Source: an uncultured beta proteobacterium (GTDB lineage: Bacteria; Pseudomonadota; Gammaproteobacteria; Burkholderiales; Burkholderiaceae_C). From it: a DNA stretch of 64,000 nt. Shown here piece after piece: positions 9,530 to 19,686 of this stretch. A program made the position numbers and the translations under genes. The stretch is from contig CAJAES010000007.1 in assembly GCA_903938815.1 (NCBI GenBank), forward strand, positions 35,327 through 99,326. Reading direction: 5' to 3'. The notes under the pieces are model-generated. The model saw nothing but the letters and a program-made list of their open reading frames with translations. It was not told the DNA's origin and searched no databases. Every line of letters begins with the position of its first letter. Position 1 is the stretch's first letter.

Positions 9530-10492
9530 ATGGATCTGCTGATCGTCGAGCCACTCGAACCCGAAGTGGTGCAGTGGCTCGAGGCGCGCTACCGGGTTCG
9601 GGTCGCGCCGCAGCTTGCACGTGAAACGCTGGCACTTCGCAAGGCGTTGTTCCAGGTGCGTGCGGTCATCACGCCCCCGTCTGTCGCCATCGACGACGCG
9701 GTGCTGAGGGCAGCGCCATTCCTGCGCGCTGTCGGCCGTCTCTCGGCCGGCGTCGAGAACATCGATCTCACCGCCTGCACCCGGGCCGGCGTCGAAGTCG
9801 TCCGCCCCGCGGGTGCGAGCGCCGTCGCCGAGGCTGAATTCGCCGTCGGCGCACTCCTTCAGCTGCTGCGCCGCGTGCCGGTGCTCAGCCCGGAGGGCCT
9901 GCTGGTCGGCCGTGAACTGGGCAGCGTCCGCGTCGGTCTCATCGGCATGACGCCTGCGGCCCGCCCCCTGGCGCTGCTGCTGTCGGCCTTCGGCTCCGAG
10001 GTGGTGGGCTACGACCCGGCCCTGCATGCCACCGACCCGCTCTGGGCGAGCTGGGGCGTCAAGCCGGTGCCACTGCGCGACCTGGTCGAGCAATGCGACG
10101 CCGTGTGCGTGCTGCTGGCGTACTTCACGCGCTATCGCGGCCTGATCGGCGAACGCTACCTGCTCGGCTGCAAGCCCAACCAGGTGATGGTGAGCCTCGC
10201 GCATTCCAGCGTGTTCGACGAATCCGCCCTGGCCGAGGCCCTGGCCAGCACGCGCATGGCCGCCGCCTGGCTCGACAGCCTGGAGCCCGGCGCGCTCGAC
10301 CCGGGCCGCCCGCTGCACCAGGCGCAGGCGCTGCAGGTCACGCCCCGCGTGGCCAGCACCACGCGCGAATCGCGTCAGCGCAGCGCGTGGTCGGTGGCGC
10401 GGCGCATCGACGAACTGCTGAGCGACCCCACGCCGCGCGAAGGGTTCAAGGCGACGACGGAAGGCGACGTTGCTGATCTAGCAGGCGACTGA
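9530..10492 (+). CDS. D-2-hydroxyacid dehydrogenase-like protein with altered catalytic residues
   Basis: 320-residue protein with the overall fold of NAD-dependent D-2-hydroxyacid dehydrogenases: [19 protein letters not shown], then [19 protein letters not shown], then YDPALH. Key positions are changed. The conserved active-site Arg is His225 ([13 protein letters not shown]), the catalytic His is Arg273 (VTPRVASTT), and the third glycine of the dinucleotide loop is missing. Glu252 is kept. It is probably inactive or has another chemistry. Its last 47 bases overlap the end of valS on the other strand. Absence of stops and family-like length argue against a decayed gene. Confidence 0.75.
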   Translation: MDLLIVEPLEPEVVQWLEARYRVRVAPQLARETLALRKALFQVRAVITPPSVAIDDAVLRAAPFLRAVGRLSAGVENIDLTACTRAGVEVVRPAGASAVAEAEFAVGALLQLLRRVPVLSPEGLLVGRELGSVRVGLIGMTPAARPLALLLSAFGSEVVGYDPALHATDPLWASWGVKPVPLRDLVEQCDAVCVLLAYFTRYRGLIGERYLLGCKPNQVMVSLAHSSVFDESALAEALASTRMAAAWLDSLEPGALDPGRPLHQAQALQVTPRVASTTRESRQRSAWSVARRIDELLSDPTPREGFKATTEGDVADLAGD

Positions 10493-13292
10493 GCGTTGCG
10501 TCGAAGGTGGCGATGCGCTGCCGCTCCTGATCGACCACCGCTGCCGGCGCGCGCTGCACGAAGCTCGCGTTGCCCAGCTTGGCTTCGGCCTTCGCGATCT
10601 CGCCCTGCAGGCGTGAGATCTCCTTGCCCAGGCGCTCGCGTTCGGCGGCCAGGTCCACTTCCACGTGAAGCGCCATGCGCAGCTCGCCGGCCGCCGTGAC
10701 CGGCGAGGTGGCGGTGGCCTGTGCGAAGCCGGCCTCGTCGTCGAAGCGGCGAAGCTCCGACAGCCGCGCCAGTGCCTTCAGCACCGGGCCTGCGGTGTCC
10801 AGGAAGACTGCATCGCCCTGCACCAGCAGCGGCACGCGTTCGGCCGGGCTGAGGCTCATCTCGCTGCGCAGGTTGCGGCAGGCGCCGACCACGGCCTTCA
10901 GCCGCGACACCCAGGCGTCGGCGGCGGGGTCGACCTTCTCCAGCTGCGCCACCGGGTAGGCCGCGGCCGCCACGGTGTCGGCCGAGCCTTCGGCCTTGCG
11001 GCCGGCCACCACGGCCACGGTGTCCCACAGCTCGGCGGTGATGAAGGGCGCGACCGGGTGCAGCAGGCGCAGTACCGTCTCGAGCGTGCGGATCAGCGTG
11101 CGCCGCGTGGCGCGCTGTTCGGCTTCGGTGCCGTTGGCGATCTGCACCTTGGCGATCTCGAGGTACCAGTCGCAGTACTCGTCCCAGACGAAGCTGTAGA
11201 TCGTGTTGGCCACGTTGTCGAGGCGGTAGTCGGCGAAGCCCTGGGCCACGGCGGCTTCCACGCGCTGCAGTTCGCCCGTGATCCAGCGGTCGGCCATCGA
11301 GAACCGAAGGTAGCCGTGGAAGGGCTGGCCCGGCGCGCATTCCGCCTTGGTGTGCTCCTTCAGGCCGCAGTCCTGCGCCTGGCAGTTCATCAGCACGAAG
11401 CGGGTGGCGTTCCAGAGCTTGTTGCAGAAGTTGCGGTATCCCTCGCAACGCTTGCTGTCGAAGTTCAGGCTGCGGCCGAGCGTCGCCATGGCGGCGAACG
11501 TGAACCGCAGCGCGTCGGCCCCGTAGCCCGGGATGCCCTGCGGGAATTCCTTCTCGGTGGCGATGCGCACCTTGGGCGCCGTCTCGGGCTTGCGAAGGCC
11601 CACCACGCGCTTGTCCAGCAGCGCGGGCAGGCCGATGCCGTCGATCAGGTCCACGGGGTCAAGCACGTTGCCCTCGGACTTGCTCATCTTGTGGCCTTGC
11701 GCGTCGAGCACGAGGCCGTGGATGTACACGTGCCGGAACGGCACCTGCCCGGTGAAGTGCTTGGTCATCATGATCATCCGGGCGACCCAGAAGAAGATGA
11801 TGTCGTAGCCGGTCACGAGCACGGAGCTCGGCAGGAACAGGTCCTGCTCGACGGTCTTCGCTGGCCAGCCCAGCGTGGAGAAGGGCACCAGCGCCGACGA
11901 GTACCAGGTGTCGAGCACGTCCTCGTCGCGGGTCAGCTCGCCGGTGTAGCCCGCGGCCGTCGCCTTGGCTCGCGCCCCGGCTTCGTCGCGTGCGACAAAG
12001 AGCTCGCCACTCGAGCCGTACCAAGCGGGAATCTGGTGGCCCCACCAGAGCTGGCGGCTGATGCACCAGTCCTGGATGTTCTTCATCCACTGGTGATAGG
12101 TGTTGACCCAGTTCTCGGGCACGAAGCGGACCTCGCCGGTGTCCACCGCGTCGATGGCTTCCTGGGCGATGGACTTGCCGTTCGCGCCGGGTTTGGTCAT
12201 GGCCACGAACCACTGGTCGGTGAGCATGGGCTCCACGACCTGCCCCGTGCGGGCGCAGCGCGGCACCATCAGGCGGTGCTTGCGCGTCTCGACCAGCAGA
12301 CCGAGGGCGTCGAGGTCGGCCACGATCTTCTTGCGGGCTACGAAGCGGTCGAGCCCGCGGTAGGCCTCGGGCGCGTTGTCGTTCACCGTGGCGTCGAGCG
12401 ACAGCACCCCGATCGACGGCAGGCCGTGGCGCTGGCCCACCGCGTAGTCGTTCGCGTCGTGTGCTGGCGTGACCTTCACCACACCGGTGCCGAACTCGCG
12501 GTCGACGTAGTCGTCGGCGATGACCGGGATCTCGCGGCCCACCAGCGGCAGCGTCACGGTCTTGCCGATCAGCGCGGCGTAGCGCTCGTCTTCGGGGTGC
12601 ACCATCACGGCCACGTCGCCCAGCATGGTCTCGGGGCGGGTGGTGGCCACCACCATCTGCCCGCTGCCGTCGGACAGCGGGTAGGCGATGTGCCACAGGA
12701 AGCCGTCCTCCTCCGCGCTCTCGACCTCGAGGTCGGACACGGCGGATTTCAGGGCCGGATCCCAGCTGACGAGGCGCTTGCCGCGATAGATGAGGCCTTC
12801 CTCGAACAGGCGCACGAAGGTCTCGGTGACGACGGGCGAGAGCTTCTCGTCCATCGTGAAGTACTCGTGCTTCCAGCTCACGCTGTCGCCCATGCGGCGC
12901 ATCTGCTGCGTGATGGTGGCGCCCGATGCCTTCTTCCAGTCCCAGACCTGGGCGACGAAGTTCTTGCGGCCGAGGTCGTGGCGGCTCCTGCCCTGGTCCT
13001 GGAGCTGGCGCTCGACGACGATCTGGGTGGCGATGCCGGCGTGGTCGGTGCCCGGCACCCACAGCGTGTTGAAGCCCCGCATGCGGTGGTAGCGCGTCAG
13101 CGAATCCATCACCGTCTGGTTGAAGGCGTGCCCCATGTGCAGCGTGCCCGTCACATTGGGTGGCGGCAGCTGGATGCAGAACGAGGGCTTCGAGGGGTCC
13201 AGCGTCGGTTCGTACAGGCCGCTGGCCTCCCACAACGGGGCCCAGCGGGACTCGATGGCGGCGGGTTCGAAGGACTTCGCGAGTTCGGTCAT
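10446..13292 (-). CDS. valS: Valyl-tRNA synthetase
   Basis: 948-residue class I aminoacyl-tRNA synthetase charging tRNA-Val. The ATP motif appears as [16 protein letters not shown] (HMGH for HIGH) and as [13 protein letters not shown]. The editing domain (for example [16 protein letters not shown]) and the C-terminal coiled-coil arm ([25 protein letters not shown]) are present. The start [10 protein letters not shown] at 13292 is chosen because sequence upstream is unlike the family. On the same strand TACAAT (13363-13368) could be a -10 element, giving a leader of about 65 bases. The 3' end overlaps the preceding convergent gene. Confidence 0.97.
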   Translation of the reverse strand: MTELAKSFEPAAIESRWAPLWEASGLYEPTLDPSKPSFCIQLPPPNVTGTLHMGHAFNQTVMDSLTRYHRMRGFNTLWVPGTDHAGIATQIVVERQLQDQGRSRHDLGRKNFVAQVWDWKKASGATITQQMRRMGDSVSWKHEYFTMDEKLSPVVTETFVRLFEEGLIYRGKRLVSWDPALKSAVSDLEVESAEEDGFLWHIAYPLSDGSGQMVVATTRPETMLGDVAVMVHPEDERYAALIGKTVTLPLVGREIPVIADDYVDREFGTGVVKVTPAHDANDYAVGQRHGLPSIGVLSLDATVNDNAPEAYRGLDRFVARKKIVADLDALGLLVETRKHRLMVPRCARTGQVVEPMLTDQWFVAMTKPGANGKSIAQEAIDAVDTGEVRFVPENWVNTYHQWMKNIQDWCISRQLWWGHQIPAWYGSSGELFVARDEAGARAKATAAGYTGELTRDEDVLDTWYSSALVPFSTLGWPAKTVEQDLFLPSSVLVTGYDIIFFWVARMIMMTKHFTGQVPFRHVYIHGLVLDAQGHKMSKSEGNVLDPVDLIDGIGLPALLDKRVVGLRKPETAPKVRIATEKEFPQGIPGYGADALRFTFAAMATLGRSLNFDSKRCEGYRNFCNKLWNATRFVLMNCQAQDCGLKEHTKAECAPGQPFHGYLRFSMADRWITGELQRVEAAVAQGFADYRLDNVANTIYSFVWDEYCDWYLEIAKVQIANGTEAEQRATRRTLIRTLETVLRLLHPVAPFITAELWDTVAVVAGRKAEGSADTVAAAAYPVAQLEKVDPAADAWVSRLKAVVGACRNLRSEMSLSPAERVPLLVQGDAVFLDTAGPVLKALARLSELRRFDDEAGFAQATATSPVTAAGELRMALHVEVDLAAERERLGKEISRLQGEIAKAEAKLGNASFVQRAPAAVVDQERQRIATFDATLSRLLDQQRRLPSSP

Positions 13293-13407
13293 GGCAGGGT
13301 GCGCCGACACGCCGACAGGGCGGGATGTCAACGGATTCGGGGGGCCGGGAGTTGGATGCATGATTGTAGGTGTCGGGCCCCGACGCCCCATCGCCCAGGA
13401 GACGTGC

Positions 13408-14721
13408 ATGAAGTTACGCCAACTCGCCGCGCTGTTCTGCAGCGCCGTCCTGCTCACGGCCTGCGGCGGCGGGACATCCGGCCGCTGCGATGGCAACGAC
13501 GACAAGTCCTGGCTGTGCGGCTACATGTCGGAGTGGTACTTCTGGTACGCCACGTCGCCCACGCCCGCGCCTTCCGCGTATGCCTCGCTCGACAGCTACT
13601 TCAACGCGCTGCTGTTCCAGGGCGACGCCACCTTCCCGGCGGACGGCTACAGCTACTACGAGCCCACCGCCAGCTTCAACCAGTTCTTCGGTGACGGCGA
13701 GACCTTGGGCTACGGCCTGTTCGTCGCCGGCCTCGAGGTGGAGGGGCGCCCCGACCTCCCGCTGCGGGTGCGCTACATCGAGCCCCGCTCGGATGCTGCC
13801 TTCAAGGGCCTGCAGCGCGGCGACGAGATCCTGCTGATCAACGGCGTGGCGGCTTCCAGCTACATCGCCCAGAACGACTTCTCCGTGCTCTCGCCCGAGA
13901 ACTCGGGTGAATCGCTGAACCTGCTCGTGCGCGGGCCGGGCGGTGACCGCAACGTGACGCTGGTGGCGAACGTCTATGCGCTCACGCCGGTCTCCACGAC
14001 GAACATCGTCACCACGGCCCTGGGGCGCCGCATGGGCTACATCCTGGTCAAGGACATGATCAGCCAGGTCGATGCGCCGCTGGAGACCGCGTTCGCGCAG
14101 TTCCGCGCTCAGGGCGTAACCGAGGTGGTGGTCGATCTCCGCTACAACGGCGGCGGCCTGGTGTCGGTGGGCGGCAACATCGCCTCCTATGTCGGCGGCA
14201 GCCGCAGCAGCGGTCAGGTCTACGCCCGCCTGCTCTACAACGACCAGCGCGCGGCCTTCAACAACCAGGACTTCCGCTTCACCAATCCGGCCTCGGCGCT
14301 GGGCCTGTCGCGCGTGTACGTGCTCACCGGGGCGCGCACCTGCTCGGCCAGCGAGCAGGTCATCAACGGCCTGCGGCCATTCGTCAACGTGGTGCAGATC
14401 GGCGACACCACCTGCGGCAAGCCGGTGGGCTTCCTGCCCACGCCTTACCAGGGCAACACCTACAGCGTCGTGAACTTCGAGTCCGTGAACCAGCTCAACC
14501 AGGGCCGGTACTTCGACGGCCTGGCGCCCAACTGCTCGCTGACCGACGACCTCGACCACCCGCTGGGCTCGCCCGACGAAGGGCTGCTCGCCGCTGCCCG
14601 CCTTCATGCCGACACCGGCGCCTGCCCGGCGTCAGCGCGGCGCGCCCAGCCGCTGGCGGCCCGTGCCGCCGGGCGGCGCCTGGTGGAACCGGGCGAGCGC
14701 CAGGGCATGCTCGCGCGCTGA
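13408..14721 (+). CDS. S41-family (C-terminal processing type) peptidase, lipoprotein
   Basis: 437-residue periplasmic serine protease. A lipobox LLTAC puts a lipidated Cys19 at the mature N-terminus. A PDZ-like domain covers roughly 100-200 ([19 protein letters not shown]), and the S41 core follows with the Ser313/Lys338 pair ([11 protein letters not shown] and TTCGKPVG), spaced 25 residues as in Prc/CtpA. Many cysteines in the mature part suggest disulfides. AGGAG lies just upstream of ATG 13408. The tail after about residue 405 is Ala/Arg-rich. It is divergent from valS and stands alone. The substrate is unknown. Confidence 0.87.
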   Translation: MKLRQLAALFCSAVLLTACGGGTSGRCDGNDDKSWLCGYMSEWYFWYATSPTPAPSAYASLDSYFNALLFQGDATFPADGYSYYEPTASFNQFFGDGETLGYGLFVAGLEVEGRPDLPLRVRYIEPRSDAAFKGLQRGDEILLINGVAASSYIAQNDFSVLSPENSGESLNLLVRGPGGDRNVTLVANVYALTPVSTTNIVTTALGRRMGYILVKDMISQVDAPLETAFAQFRAQGVTEVVVDLRYNGGGLVSVGGNIASYVGGSRSSGQVYARLLYNDQRAAFNNQDFRFTNPASALGLSRVYVLTGARTCSASEQVINGLRPFVNVVQIGDTTCGKPVGFLPTPYQGNTYSVVNFESVNQLNQGRYFDGLAPNCSLTDDLDHPLGSPDEGLLAAARLHADTGACPASARRAQPLAARAAGRRLVEPGERQGMLAR

Positions 14722-14814
14722 GGGCTGCGGGCCCCAACGCAGCCGCAACGCAGCCGCAACGCCGTGGGTGCATCCTGCCCAGGCGGCATCCGCCGCGTGA
14801 GGCAGGGAGCCCCG

Positions 14815-15039
14815 ATGCACGGATCGAACCCACCGGACGGATCGCTCGGCCCCGACCCCCGCGACCCCTCGTCGGCACGGCGTCTTCTCCTGACGGTGTG
14901 GACGCCGCGGCCGGGCGCATTCAGCGCTCGCGCCGTGCTCGACGACGGCACCCTGCGCGACTTCGACAGCCCGTTCGAGCTCGTGCGGTTTCTCAGCAGT
15001 CCGGTGGCACCGGCGCGGTTGGAACAGGGGCTGCGCTGA
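14815..15039 (+). CDS. Small hypothetical protein (74 aa)
   Basis: A 74-codon reading frame with GGGAG upstream of ATG 14815. The N-terminus is Pro/Asp/Ser-rich; the core (LLLTVWTPRPGAFSARAV and LRDFDSPFELVRFLSS) looks like a compact folded domain rather than translated noise. No signal peptide or membrane segment. It ends 26 bases before the large BTAD regulator on the same strand, so the two may be co-transcribed. Function unknown. Confidence 0.55.
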   Translation: MHGSNPPDGSLGPDPRDPSSARRLLLTVWTPRPGAFSARAVLDDGTLRDFDSPFELVRFLSSPVAPARLEQGLR

Positions 15040-15065
15040 CGGGCCATCTGCTGGCATCATGAGCC

Positions 15066-18000
15066 ATGCTGGCCCTGGAGGTTCTCGGCCCGGTCGTGCT
15101 GCTTCGCGATGGCGTTCCCGTGTCGCTCGGCGTTCGCAAGACCCAGGCCCTGCTGGCGCTGCTGGCCATCGGCGGGCGCTGCGCCCGCGTGCGCGCCGCG
15201 CATCTGCTGTGGCCGACCCTGGACGAAAGCAGCGCCCGGCGCAACCTCAGGCGTGAGCTTGCGCGCCTGCGCGAGGCCGGTGCCAGCGAGGTGGTCATTG
15301 CCGACTCCGAGAACCTCGCCATCGCCGCGGAGGTCTCCTGCGACGCCCAGGACTTCGTGGCCGCGGTGCAGGCTGGCAACGCGATCGCGGCGCTGAAGCT
15401 ATGGCGCGGGGAACCGGCGGCCGCGCTGCGGATGGACGCCGACGACGGCGGATTCGACGACTGGCTGCGTGTCGAGCAGGCGCGCCTGATGACGCTATGG
15501 CGCCACGCGATGACCCAGGCGGCTGCGCAGCACGAAGCCGCCGGTGACGATGCTGCCGCCATTGCAACCCTGCGGGCACTGCTGGCAGACGACCCGCTGC
15601 AGGAGCGCGACCACCGCGCGCTGATCCGTGTCTACGCTTCGTCGGGCCGCCGTGAGGACGCCTTGGCGCAGTACCGGCGCTGCCGTGACCTCCTGCGCGA
15701 CGAACTCGGTCTGGAACCCATGGCCGAGACGGAAGCGGTCGCCGCCGCCATCCGCGGCGCACCGAGCGTGGCGCGGCACGGGCCTTCCCATGCCGCGCCT
15801 GCCCCGCCGGCCATGCCCGGTCGCTGCACCTTGCCCAGGCACCTGCCCTTCGTGGGTCGCGAAGCCGAGGTGGCCCGCCTCGACCAGGCCTGGCTCGATG
15901 GCCGCGCGGTGCTGATCGAAGGCGAGAGTGGCATCGGCAAGAGCCGGCTGGCGCTGGACGTGGCCAAGGCGCGGGGCTCCTGCGCCCTGGTGCGCTGCAT
16001 GCCAGGCGACGCGCAACTGCCCTACGGCAGCTTTTCCCGCGTGCTGCGAACGCTGGTCGGCCCCGACCCGGCCTTGGGTGCGCTGCCCGGGTGGGCCCGC
16101 ACGGAACTGGCGCGCCTGCTGCCCGAACTGGGCGCCGTGCCGCTGCCCCTGCGCACGGCCGAGGAGCGCGCCCGATTCTTCGAGGCCTGCGCGCTGAGCT
16201 GGCAGGTGCTGGCTGGTGACGACTTCGACGTCCTGCTACTCGACGACTGCCATCTGGCCGACAGCGCCAGCCTGGATCTGCTGGTTCATGTGGCCCAGCG
16301 CCGCCGCGAGCTCGGCCATGGCGGCGCCCGCGAGTGGCTGCTGCTGCGCCCGGAGATGGAGCCGGGGCGGCTGAGGCGACTGCGCGAAGGCCTGCAGGCA
16401 GACTCTCTCACGCTGCCTCCGCTCGACGGGCTTGCGGTCTACGAACTCGTGCGCAGGCTGTCCGGCGCCGAGGACCCAGCCCGATTCGCCAGGCGGCTCC
16501 AGCAGGCCACCGGCGGCAACGCATTCTTCATTGCCGAGTCCCTTCGGCACCTGGTCGAGGCCGCGCTGATCACCTCTGATGCCCACGGCCGTTGGCGCAC
16601 CCCGTTCGATGCCGATACGAACGACTACGCCGAACTGCCGGTGCCCGCCAGCGTGCGTGAAGCCGTGCTGGCGCGCACGCGGCGCCTGGGCCTGGCTGCG
16701 GCGCGGGTACTGGAGACGGCTGCGCTCGTCGCCGAGCCCTTCGCACCGGCCTTGCTGGCGTCGGCCTGCGCCTTGTCGGAACTGGAAGGGGTCCTTGCCG
16801 TCGAGGAGGCGGTGGGTGCGCAATTGCTGCGCGAACACGAAGCCGGCGGATTTGCCTTTGCGCATGATCTGGTGCGCCACTCGCTGGAGGCCGGTTTGTC
16901 GCCGACCCGCCGGCGGCTCGTGCACCGGCGGCTCGCGCTCGGCGCAGTGGCGGCCGGCGCACCCCCGGCGGTCATCGCGGCCCACCACGAGGCCAGCGGC
17001 GATCCGGCACGTGCCTTGCCCTATCGGGTCGAGGCGGGTCGACAGGCGCGCGACCTGCACGCGCTGCCGGCGGCCATTGCCCATTGGCGCGCGGCGCTCG
17101 AAGACGGCCCCACGCCGGCGCAGGCGATGGAACTGCACGGGCTGCTGATGCAGGCGCTCTCCGGCGCCAGCCGCCGCGATGAAAGCCTGGCCCATGCCGC
17201 CGAGCTGATCGCGGCCGCAGCCGGGGCGCCGCCCGAAGTGCAGGTGGATGTGCAGATCAGCGTGGCCGATCTCGAGGCACGGCAGAGCCTGCCGAAGGCG
17301 GCTCTGGACCGGCTCGACGCGTTGCCGCCGCTGGCGGATGCCGCCCAGCGTGCCCGCTCGCTCGCCGTGCGCGCCGATGCGCTCTACGGCCTCGGGGATA
17401 CCGCTGGCGCCACGGCAGCCGGACGGGCGGCGCTCGCGCTGCCGGAATTGCCGGCGCCGGACCGTCGTGAACTGCTGGACACGCTCGCGCTGCTGGAGCA
17501 CGCGGCTGGGCGTCCGCAGGCCGCCATGCAGTGGGCGCAGACCCTGCTGGACGACAGCCGGGCGTCCCGCGACGAAGCCTGGCAGGCCCGTGCCCTGCTG
17601 CGCCTGGGCGCCAACCTGCTCGACTCCGGCCGGCAGGCCGCCGCCGAGGTGTCCTTGAACGAGGCGGAGGCACTGAGCCGGCGCCTGGGCCGGGTGGCGT
17701 TGCAGCGCCTGGCTCAGTTCGGGCTCAGCCGCATGCATGGCATGCAGAGCCAGCCTGTGGCGGCGCTGGCAGCCGCGCAGCAGGCCTGGGCGCTGTCGCC
17801 CGAGCCCACCGGCCAGCTGCGGGCGATGCTGCGAGGCGCGCTCATCCAGGCCCACACGGCCTGCGGTGATCTGGGCGCGGCGTGGACGCACGCCGCGGCG
17901 GCACTCCAGGAGCGGCAGCCCTCGGGCGGCCCCCAGCCTGCGATCTACGCGCTCGCCCCTGCGCTGGAACTGTTCGCGTGGGTGGGCGCCGAGGCCTGGG

Positions 18001-18566
18001 CTCAGCCCTGGCTGGCCACCCTGGACGACGAGCGGCTGCGCCCGATGCCCTTCCATGGCCACGCACTGTGGCTGGCCCGCTGCCGCTTCGAGCTGCTGAC
18101 GGGGCGGATCGACGCGGCGCAGGCCACGCTGGCCCAGGTGCATCTGCCGCCTGGGCAGGCAGGGCTGCACAACGCCGTGCGTCGGGCCGAACTGCAGGCC
18201 CGGCTGTCGCTGGCCCGCCGCGACTGGAAGTCCGCCCTGGACGCCTTGCCGGCGTCCGATGCGCCCGGCATGAACGGTGAACTGGCGCAGCGCGTGCTCG
18301 CCATCCGCCTGACAGCGGAGTCTGCGGACGGCGGGCCGACCGACGCCACCTGCGCGGCGGCCCGGGCCGCGTTGCAATCGGAATCCGGCCACGCGCTGGC
18401 GGCGCTGATGCTGCACGCCGCGCTGGCCGCAGCCGGACGGGACGACACGCCCGGCGCGTTCCGCGCGCGCTGCGAGGCGCTGGCGGTCGGATTGCGGAAC
18501 TTCCCGCTGCTGGAGGCCGTCTTCCGGCGGCGGCTTGTCCAGCTGCGGGCGGGGTCGATCACATGA
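15066..18566 (+). CDS. Large SARP-like transcriptional regulator: winged helix, BTAD, AAA ATPase and TPR-like repeats
   Basis: 1166-residue cytoplasmic protein. Order: OmpR-like DNA-binding domain with BTAD (about 1-235; [15 protein letters not shown] and [17 protein letters not shown] are BTAD hallmarks), a Pro/Ala linker, an AAA-type ATPase with Walker A GESGIGKS (286-293) and Walker B VLLLDD (about 388), then a long Ala-rich helical region that reads as TPR-like repeats to the C-terminus. This is the AfsR/SARP or LAL-like architecture, better known in actinobacteria, in which ATP binding and protein-protein contacts gate DNA binding. Its target is not evident. The 3' end overlaps guaC by 8 bases, tail to tail. 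Confidence 0.83.
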   Translation: MLALEVLGPVVLLRDGVPVSLGVRKTQALLALLAIGGRCARVRAAHLLWPTLDESSARRNLRRELARLREAGASEVVIADSENLAIAAEVSCDAQDFVAAVQAGNAIAALKLWRGEPAAALRMDADDGGFDDWLRVEQARLMTLWRHAMTQAAAQHEAAGDDAAAIATLRALLADDPLQERDHRALIRVYASSGRREDALAQYRRCRDLLRDELGLEPMAETEAVAAAIRGAPSVARHGPSHAAPAPPAMPGRCTLPRHLPFVGREAEVARLDQAWLDGRAVLIEGESGIGKSRLALDVAKARGSCALVRCMPGDAQLPYGSFSRVLRTLVGPDPALGALPGWARTELARLLPELGAVPLPLRTAEERARFFEACALSWQVLAGDDFDVLLLDDCHLADSASLDLLVHVAQRRRELGHGGAREWLLLRPEMEPGRLRRLREGLQADSLTLPPLDGLAVYELVRRLSGAEDPARFARRLQQATGGNAFFIAESLRHLVEAALITSDAHGRWRTPFDADTNDYAELPVPASVREAVLARTRRLGLAAARVLETAALVAEPFAPALLASACALSELEGVLAVEEAVGAQLLREHEAGGFAFAHDLVRHSLEAGLSPTRRRLVHRRLALGAVAAGAPPAVIAAHHEASGDPARALPYRVEAGRQARDLHALPAAIAHWRAALEDGPTPAQAMELHGLLMQALSGASRRDESLAHAAELIAAAAGAPPEVQVDVQISVADLEARQSLPKAALDRLDALPPLADAAQRARSLAVRADALYGLGDTAGATAAGRAALALPELPAPDRRELLDTLALLEHAAGRPQAAMQWAQTLLDDSRASRDEAWQARALLRLGANLLDSGRQAAAEVSLNEAEALSRRLGRVALQRLAQFGLSRMHGMQSQPVAALAAAQQAWALSPEPTGQLRAMLRGALIQAHTACGDLGAAWTHAAAALQERQPSGGPQPAIYALAPALELFAWVGAEAWAQPWLATLDDERLRPMPFHGHALWLARCRFELLTGRIDAAQATLAQVHLPPGQAGLHNAVRRAELQARLSLARRDWKSALDALPASDAPGMNGELAQRVLAIRLTAESADGGPTDATCAAARAALQSESGHALAALMLHAALAAAGRDDTPGAFRARCEALAVGLRNFPLLEAVFRRRLVQLRAGSIT

Positions 18567-19536
18567 ACAGGTGTTCGCCGGCGTTCTCGCCGCCCAGGAT
18601 CACGTAGTTCACGCGCTTCAGGTCGGCCAGCACGCGGCCGCCCGAGTAGCTGATGGAGCTCTGGAGGTCTTCGCGCATCTCGCGCAGTGTTTCCTCGAGC
18701 CGGCCCTTGATGGGCTCGAGGATGCGCTTGCCTTCCACGTGCTTGTACTCGCCCTTGTTGAAGTCCGAGGCCGAGCCGTAGTACTCCTTGTAGAGCTTGC
18801 CGTCGACCTCGACGGTCTGCCCGGGGCTCTCCTCGTGCCCGGCGAAGAGCGAGCCGATCATGACCATCGCGGCGCCGAAGCGCACGCTCTTGGCGATGTC
18901 GCCATGGTGGCGGATGCCGCCGTCCGCGATGATGGGCTTGGTGGCCACGCGGGCGCACCATTTCAGCGCGCTCAGCTGCCAGCCGCCCGTGCCGAAGCCC
19001 GTCTTGAGCTTGGTGATGCAGACCTTGCCCGGGCCGACGCCCACCTTGGTGGCGTCCGCGCCCCAGTTCTCGAGGTCGATCACGGCTTCGGGCGTGGCCA
19101 CGTTGCCGGCGATCACGAAGGCTTGCGGCAGCTTCGACTTGATGTGCTCGATGGTCTTGCGCACGCTCTCGGCGTGCCCGTGGGCGATGTCGATGGTGAT
19201 GTAGTCGGCGCCCACGCCGTCGGCTGCGAGCTGGTCGATCACCGCGAAATCCTGGGGCTTGACGCCCGAGCTGATCGACACGAACAGGCCCTTGTCGCGC
19301 ATGCGGCGTGCGAAGGCCACGTTGTCGAGGTCGAACCGGTGCATCACGTAGAAGTGGCCGCTGCGGGCCAGCAGTTCGGCGATGGACTCGTCGATCACCG
19401 TCTTCATGTTGCTCGGCACGGCCGGCAGCACGAAGCGGCGGCCGCCGAACATCACCGAGGGATCGCACTCGCTGCGGCTCTCCACGCGGCACTGACGCGG
19501 CAGCAGCAGGATGTTGTCGTAGTCGAAGATATCCAT
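18559..19536 (-). CDS. guaC: GMP reductase
   Basis: 325-residue enzyme of purine salvage that converts GMP to IMP and ammonia with NADPH. The IMPDH/GMPR loop with catalytic Cys173 is in [15 protein letters not shown], then [17 protein letters not shown] binds phosphate. No CBS domains are present, which separates it from IMP dehydrogenase. [19 protein letters not shown] supports GMP reductase of the second type. A terminator-like hairpin with a T tract lies about 20-55 bases upstream of its ATG, so expression may be attenuated or the 5' end stabilised. The 3' end overlaps the BTAD regulator. Confidence 0.93.
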   Translation of the reverse strand: MDIFDYDNILLLPRQCRVESRSECDPSVMFGGRRFVLPAVPSNMKTVIDESIAELLARSGHFYVMHRFDLDNVAFARRMRDKGLFVSISSGVKPQDFAVIDQLAADGVGADYITIDIAHGHAESVRKTIEHIKSKLPQAFVIAGNVATPEAVIDLENWGADATKVGVGPGKVCITKLKTGFGTGGWQLSALKWCARVATKPIIADGGIRHHGDIAKSVRFGAAMVMIGSLFAGHEESPGQTVEVDGKLYKEYYGSASDFNKGEYKHVEGKRILEPIKGRLEETLREMREDLQSSISYSGGRVLADLKRVNYVILGGENAGEHLFM

Positions 19537-19556
19537 GGATCGGGCTCGCAGGCAAC

Positions 19557-19590
19557 AAAAAACCGGCCGGGACGAAACGTCCGGGCCGGT
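19557..19590 (-). terminator. Terminator-like hairpin and U tract in the guaC leader
   Basis: On the minus strand, ACCGGCC-C-GGACG, loop TTT, CGTCC-C-GGCCGGT makes a 12-bp stem with one C/C mismatch, followed directly by six T residues. It points toward guaC, whose ATG is 20 bases further on. No other minus-strand gene lies upstream, so it is not the end of a known transcription unit. On the plus strand no T tract follows, so it does not act toward uvrD. Confidence 0.65.
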
Positions 19591-19595
19591 GGCGA

Positions 19596-19601
19596 ATTCT
19601 A
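19596..19601 (-). promoter_or_regulatory. guaC: Possible -10 element of the guaC promoter
   Basis: TAGAAT on the minus strand, 65 bases from the guaC ATG. Transcription from it would begin at or next to the first base of the hairpin at 19562-19590, placing that hairpin at the extreme 5' end of the mRNA. I see no good -35 hexamer at 16-18 bases. Confidence 0.35.
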
Positions 19602-19675
19602 CGCGGACAGGGCGCGTCGGCCGCGCGCGGGCCCTGGATGTGCGGTCCGGTGCAGTTTGGGGGGGAGGGGGCTCC

Positions 19676-19681
19676 TAGAAT
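19676..19681 (+). promoter_or_regulatory. Possible -10 element abutting the uvrD start
   Basis: TAGAAT ends 5 bases before the ATG at 19687, so transcription would start on or within a few bases of the start codon. A G-rich run (seven G, A, five G; 19659-19671) occupies the place of a -35 spacer. No separate Shine-Dalgarno fits between the hexamer and the ATG. Confidence 0.35.
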
Positions 19682-19686
19682 GCCCC

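Noticed and set aside
10665..13694. Plus-strand frame of about 1010 codons opposite valS
   Set aside because: Antisense of valyl-tRNA synthetase with His/Arg/Gly-rich translation and no recognisable fold.
19537..19686. Purine or PRPP riboswitch upstream of guaC
   Set aside because: Apart from the terminator-like hairpin I cannot find a conserved aptamer core, and the region before it is too short once the likely promoter is placed.
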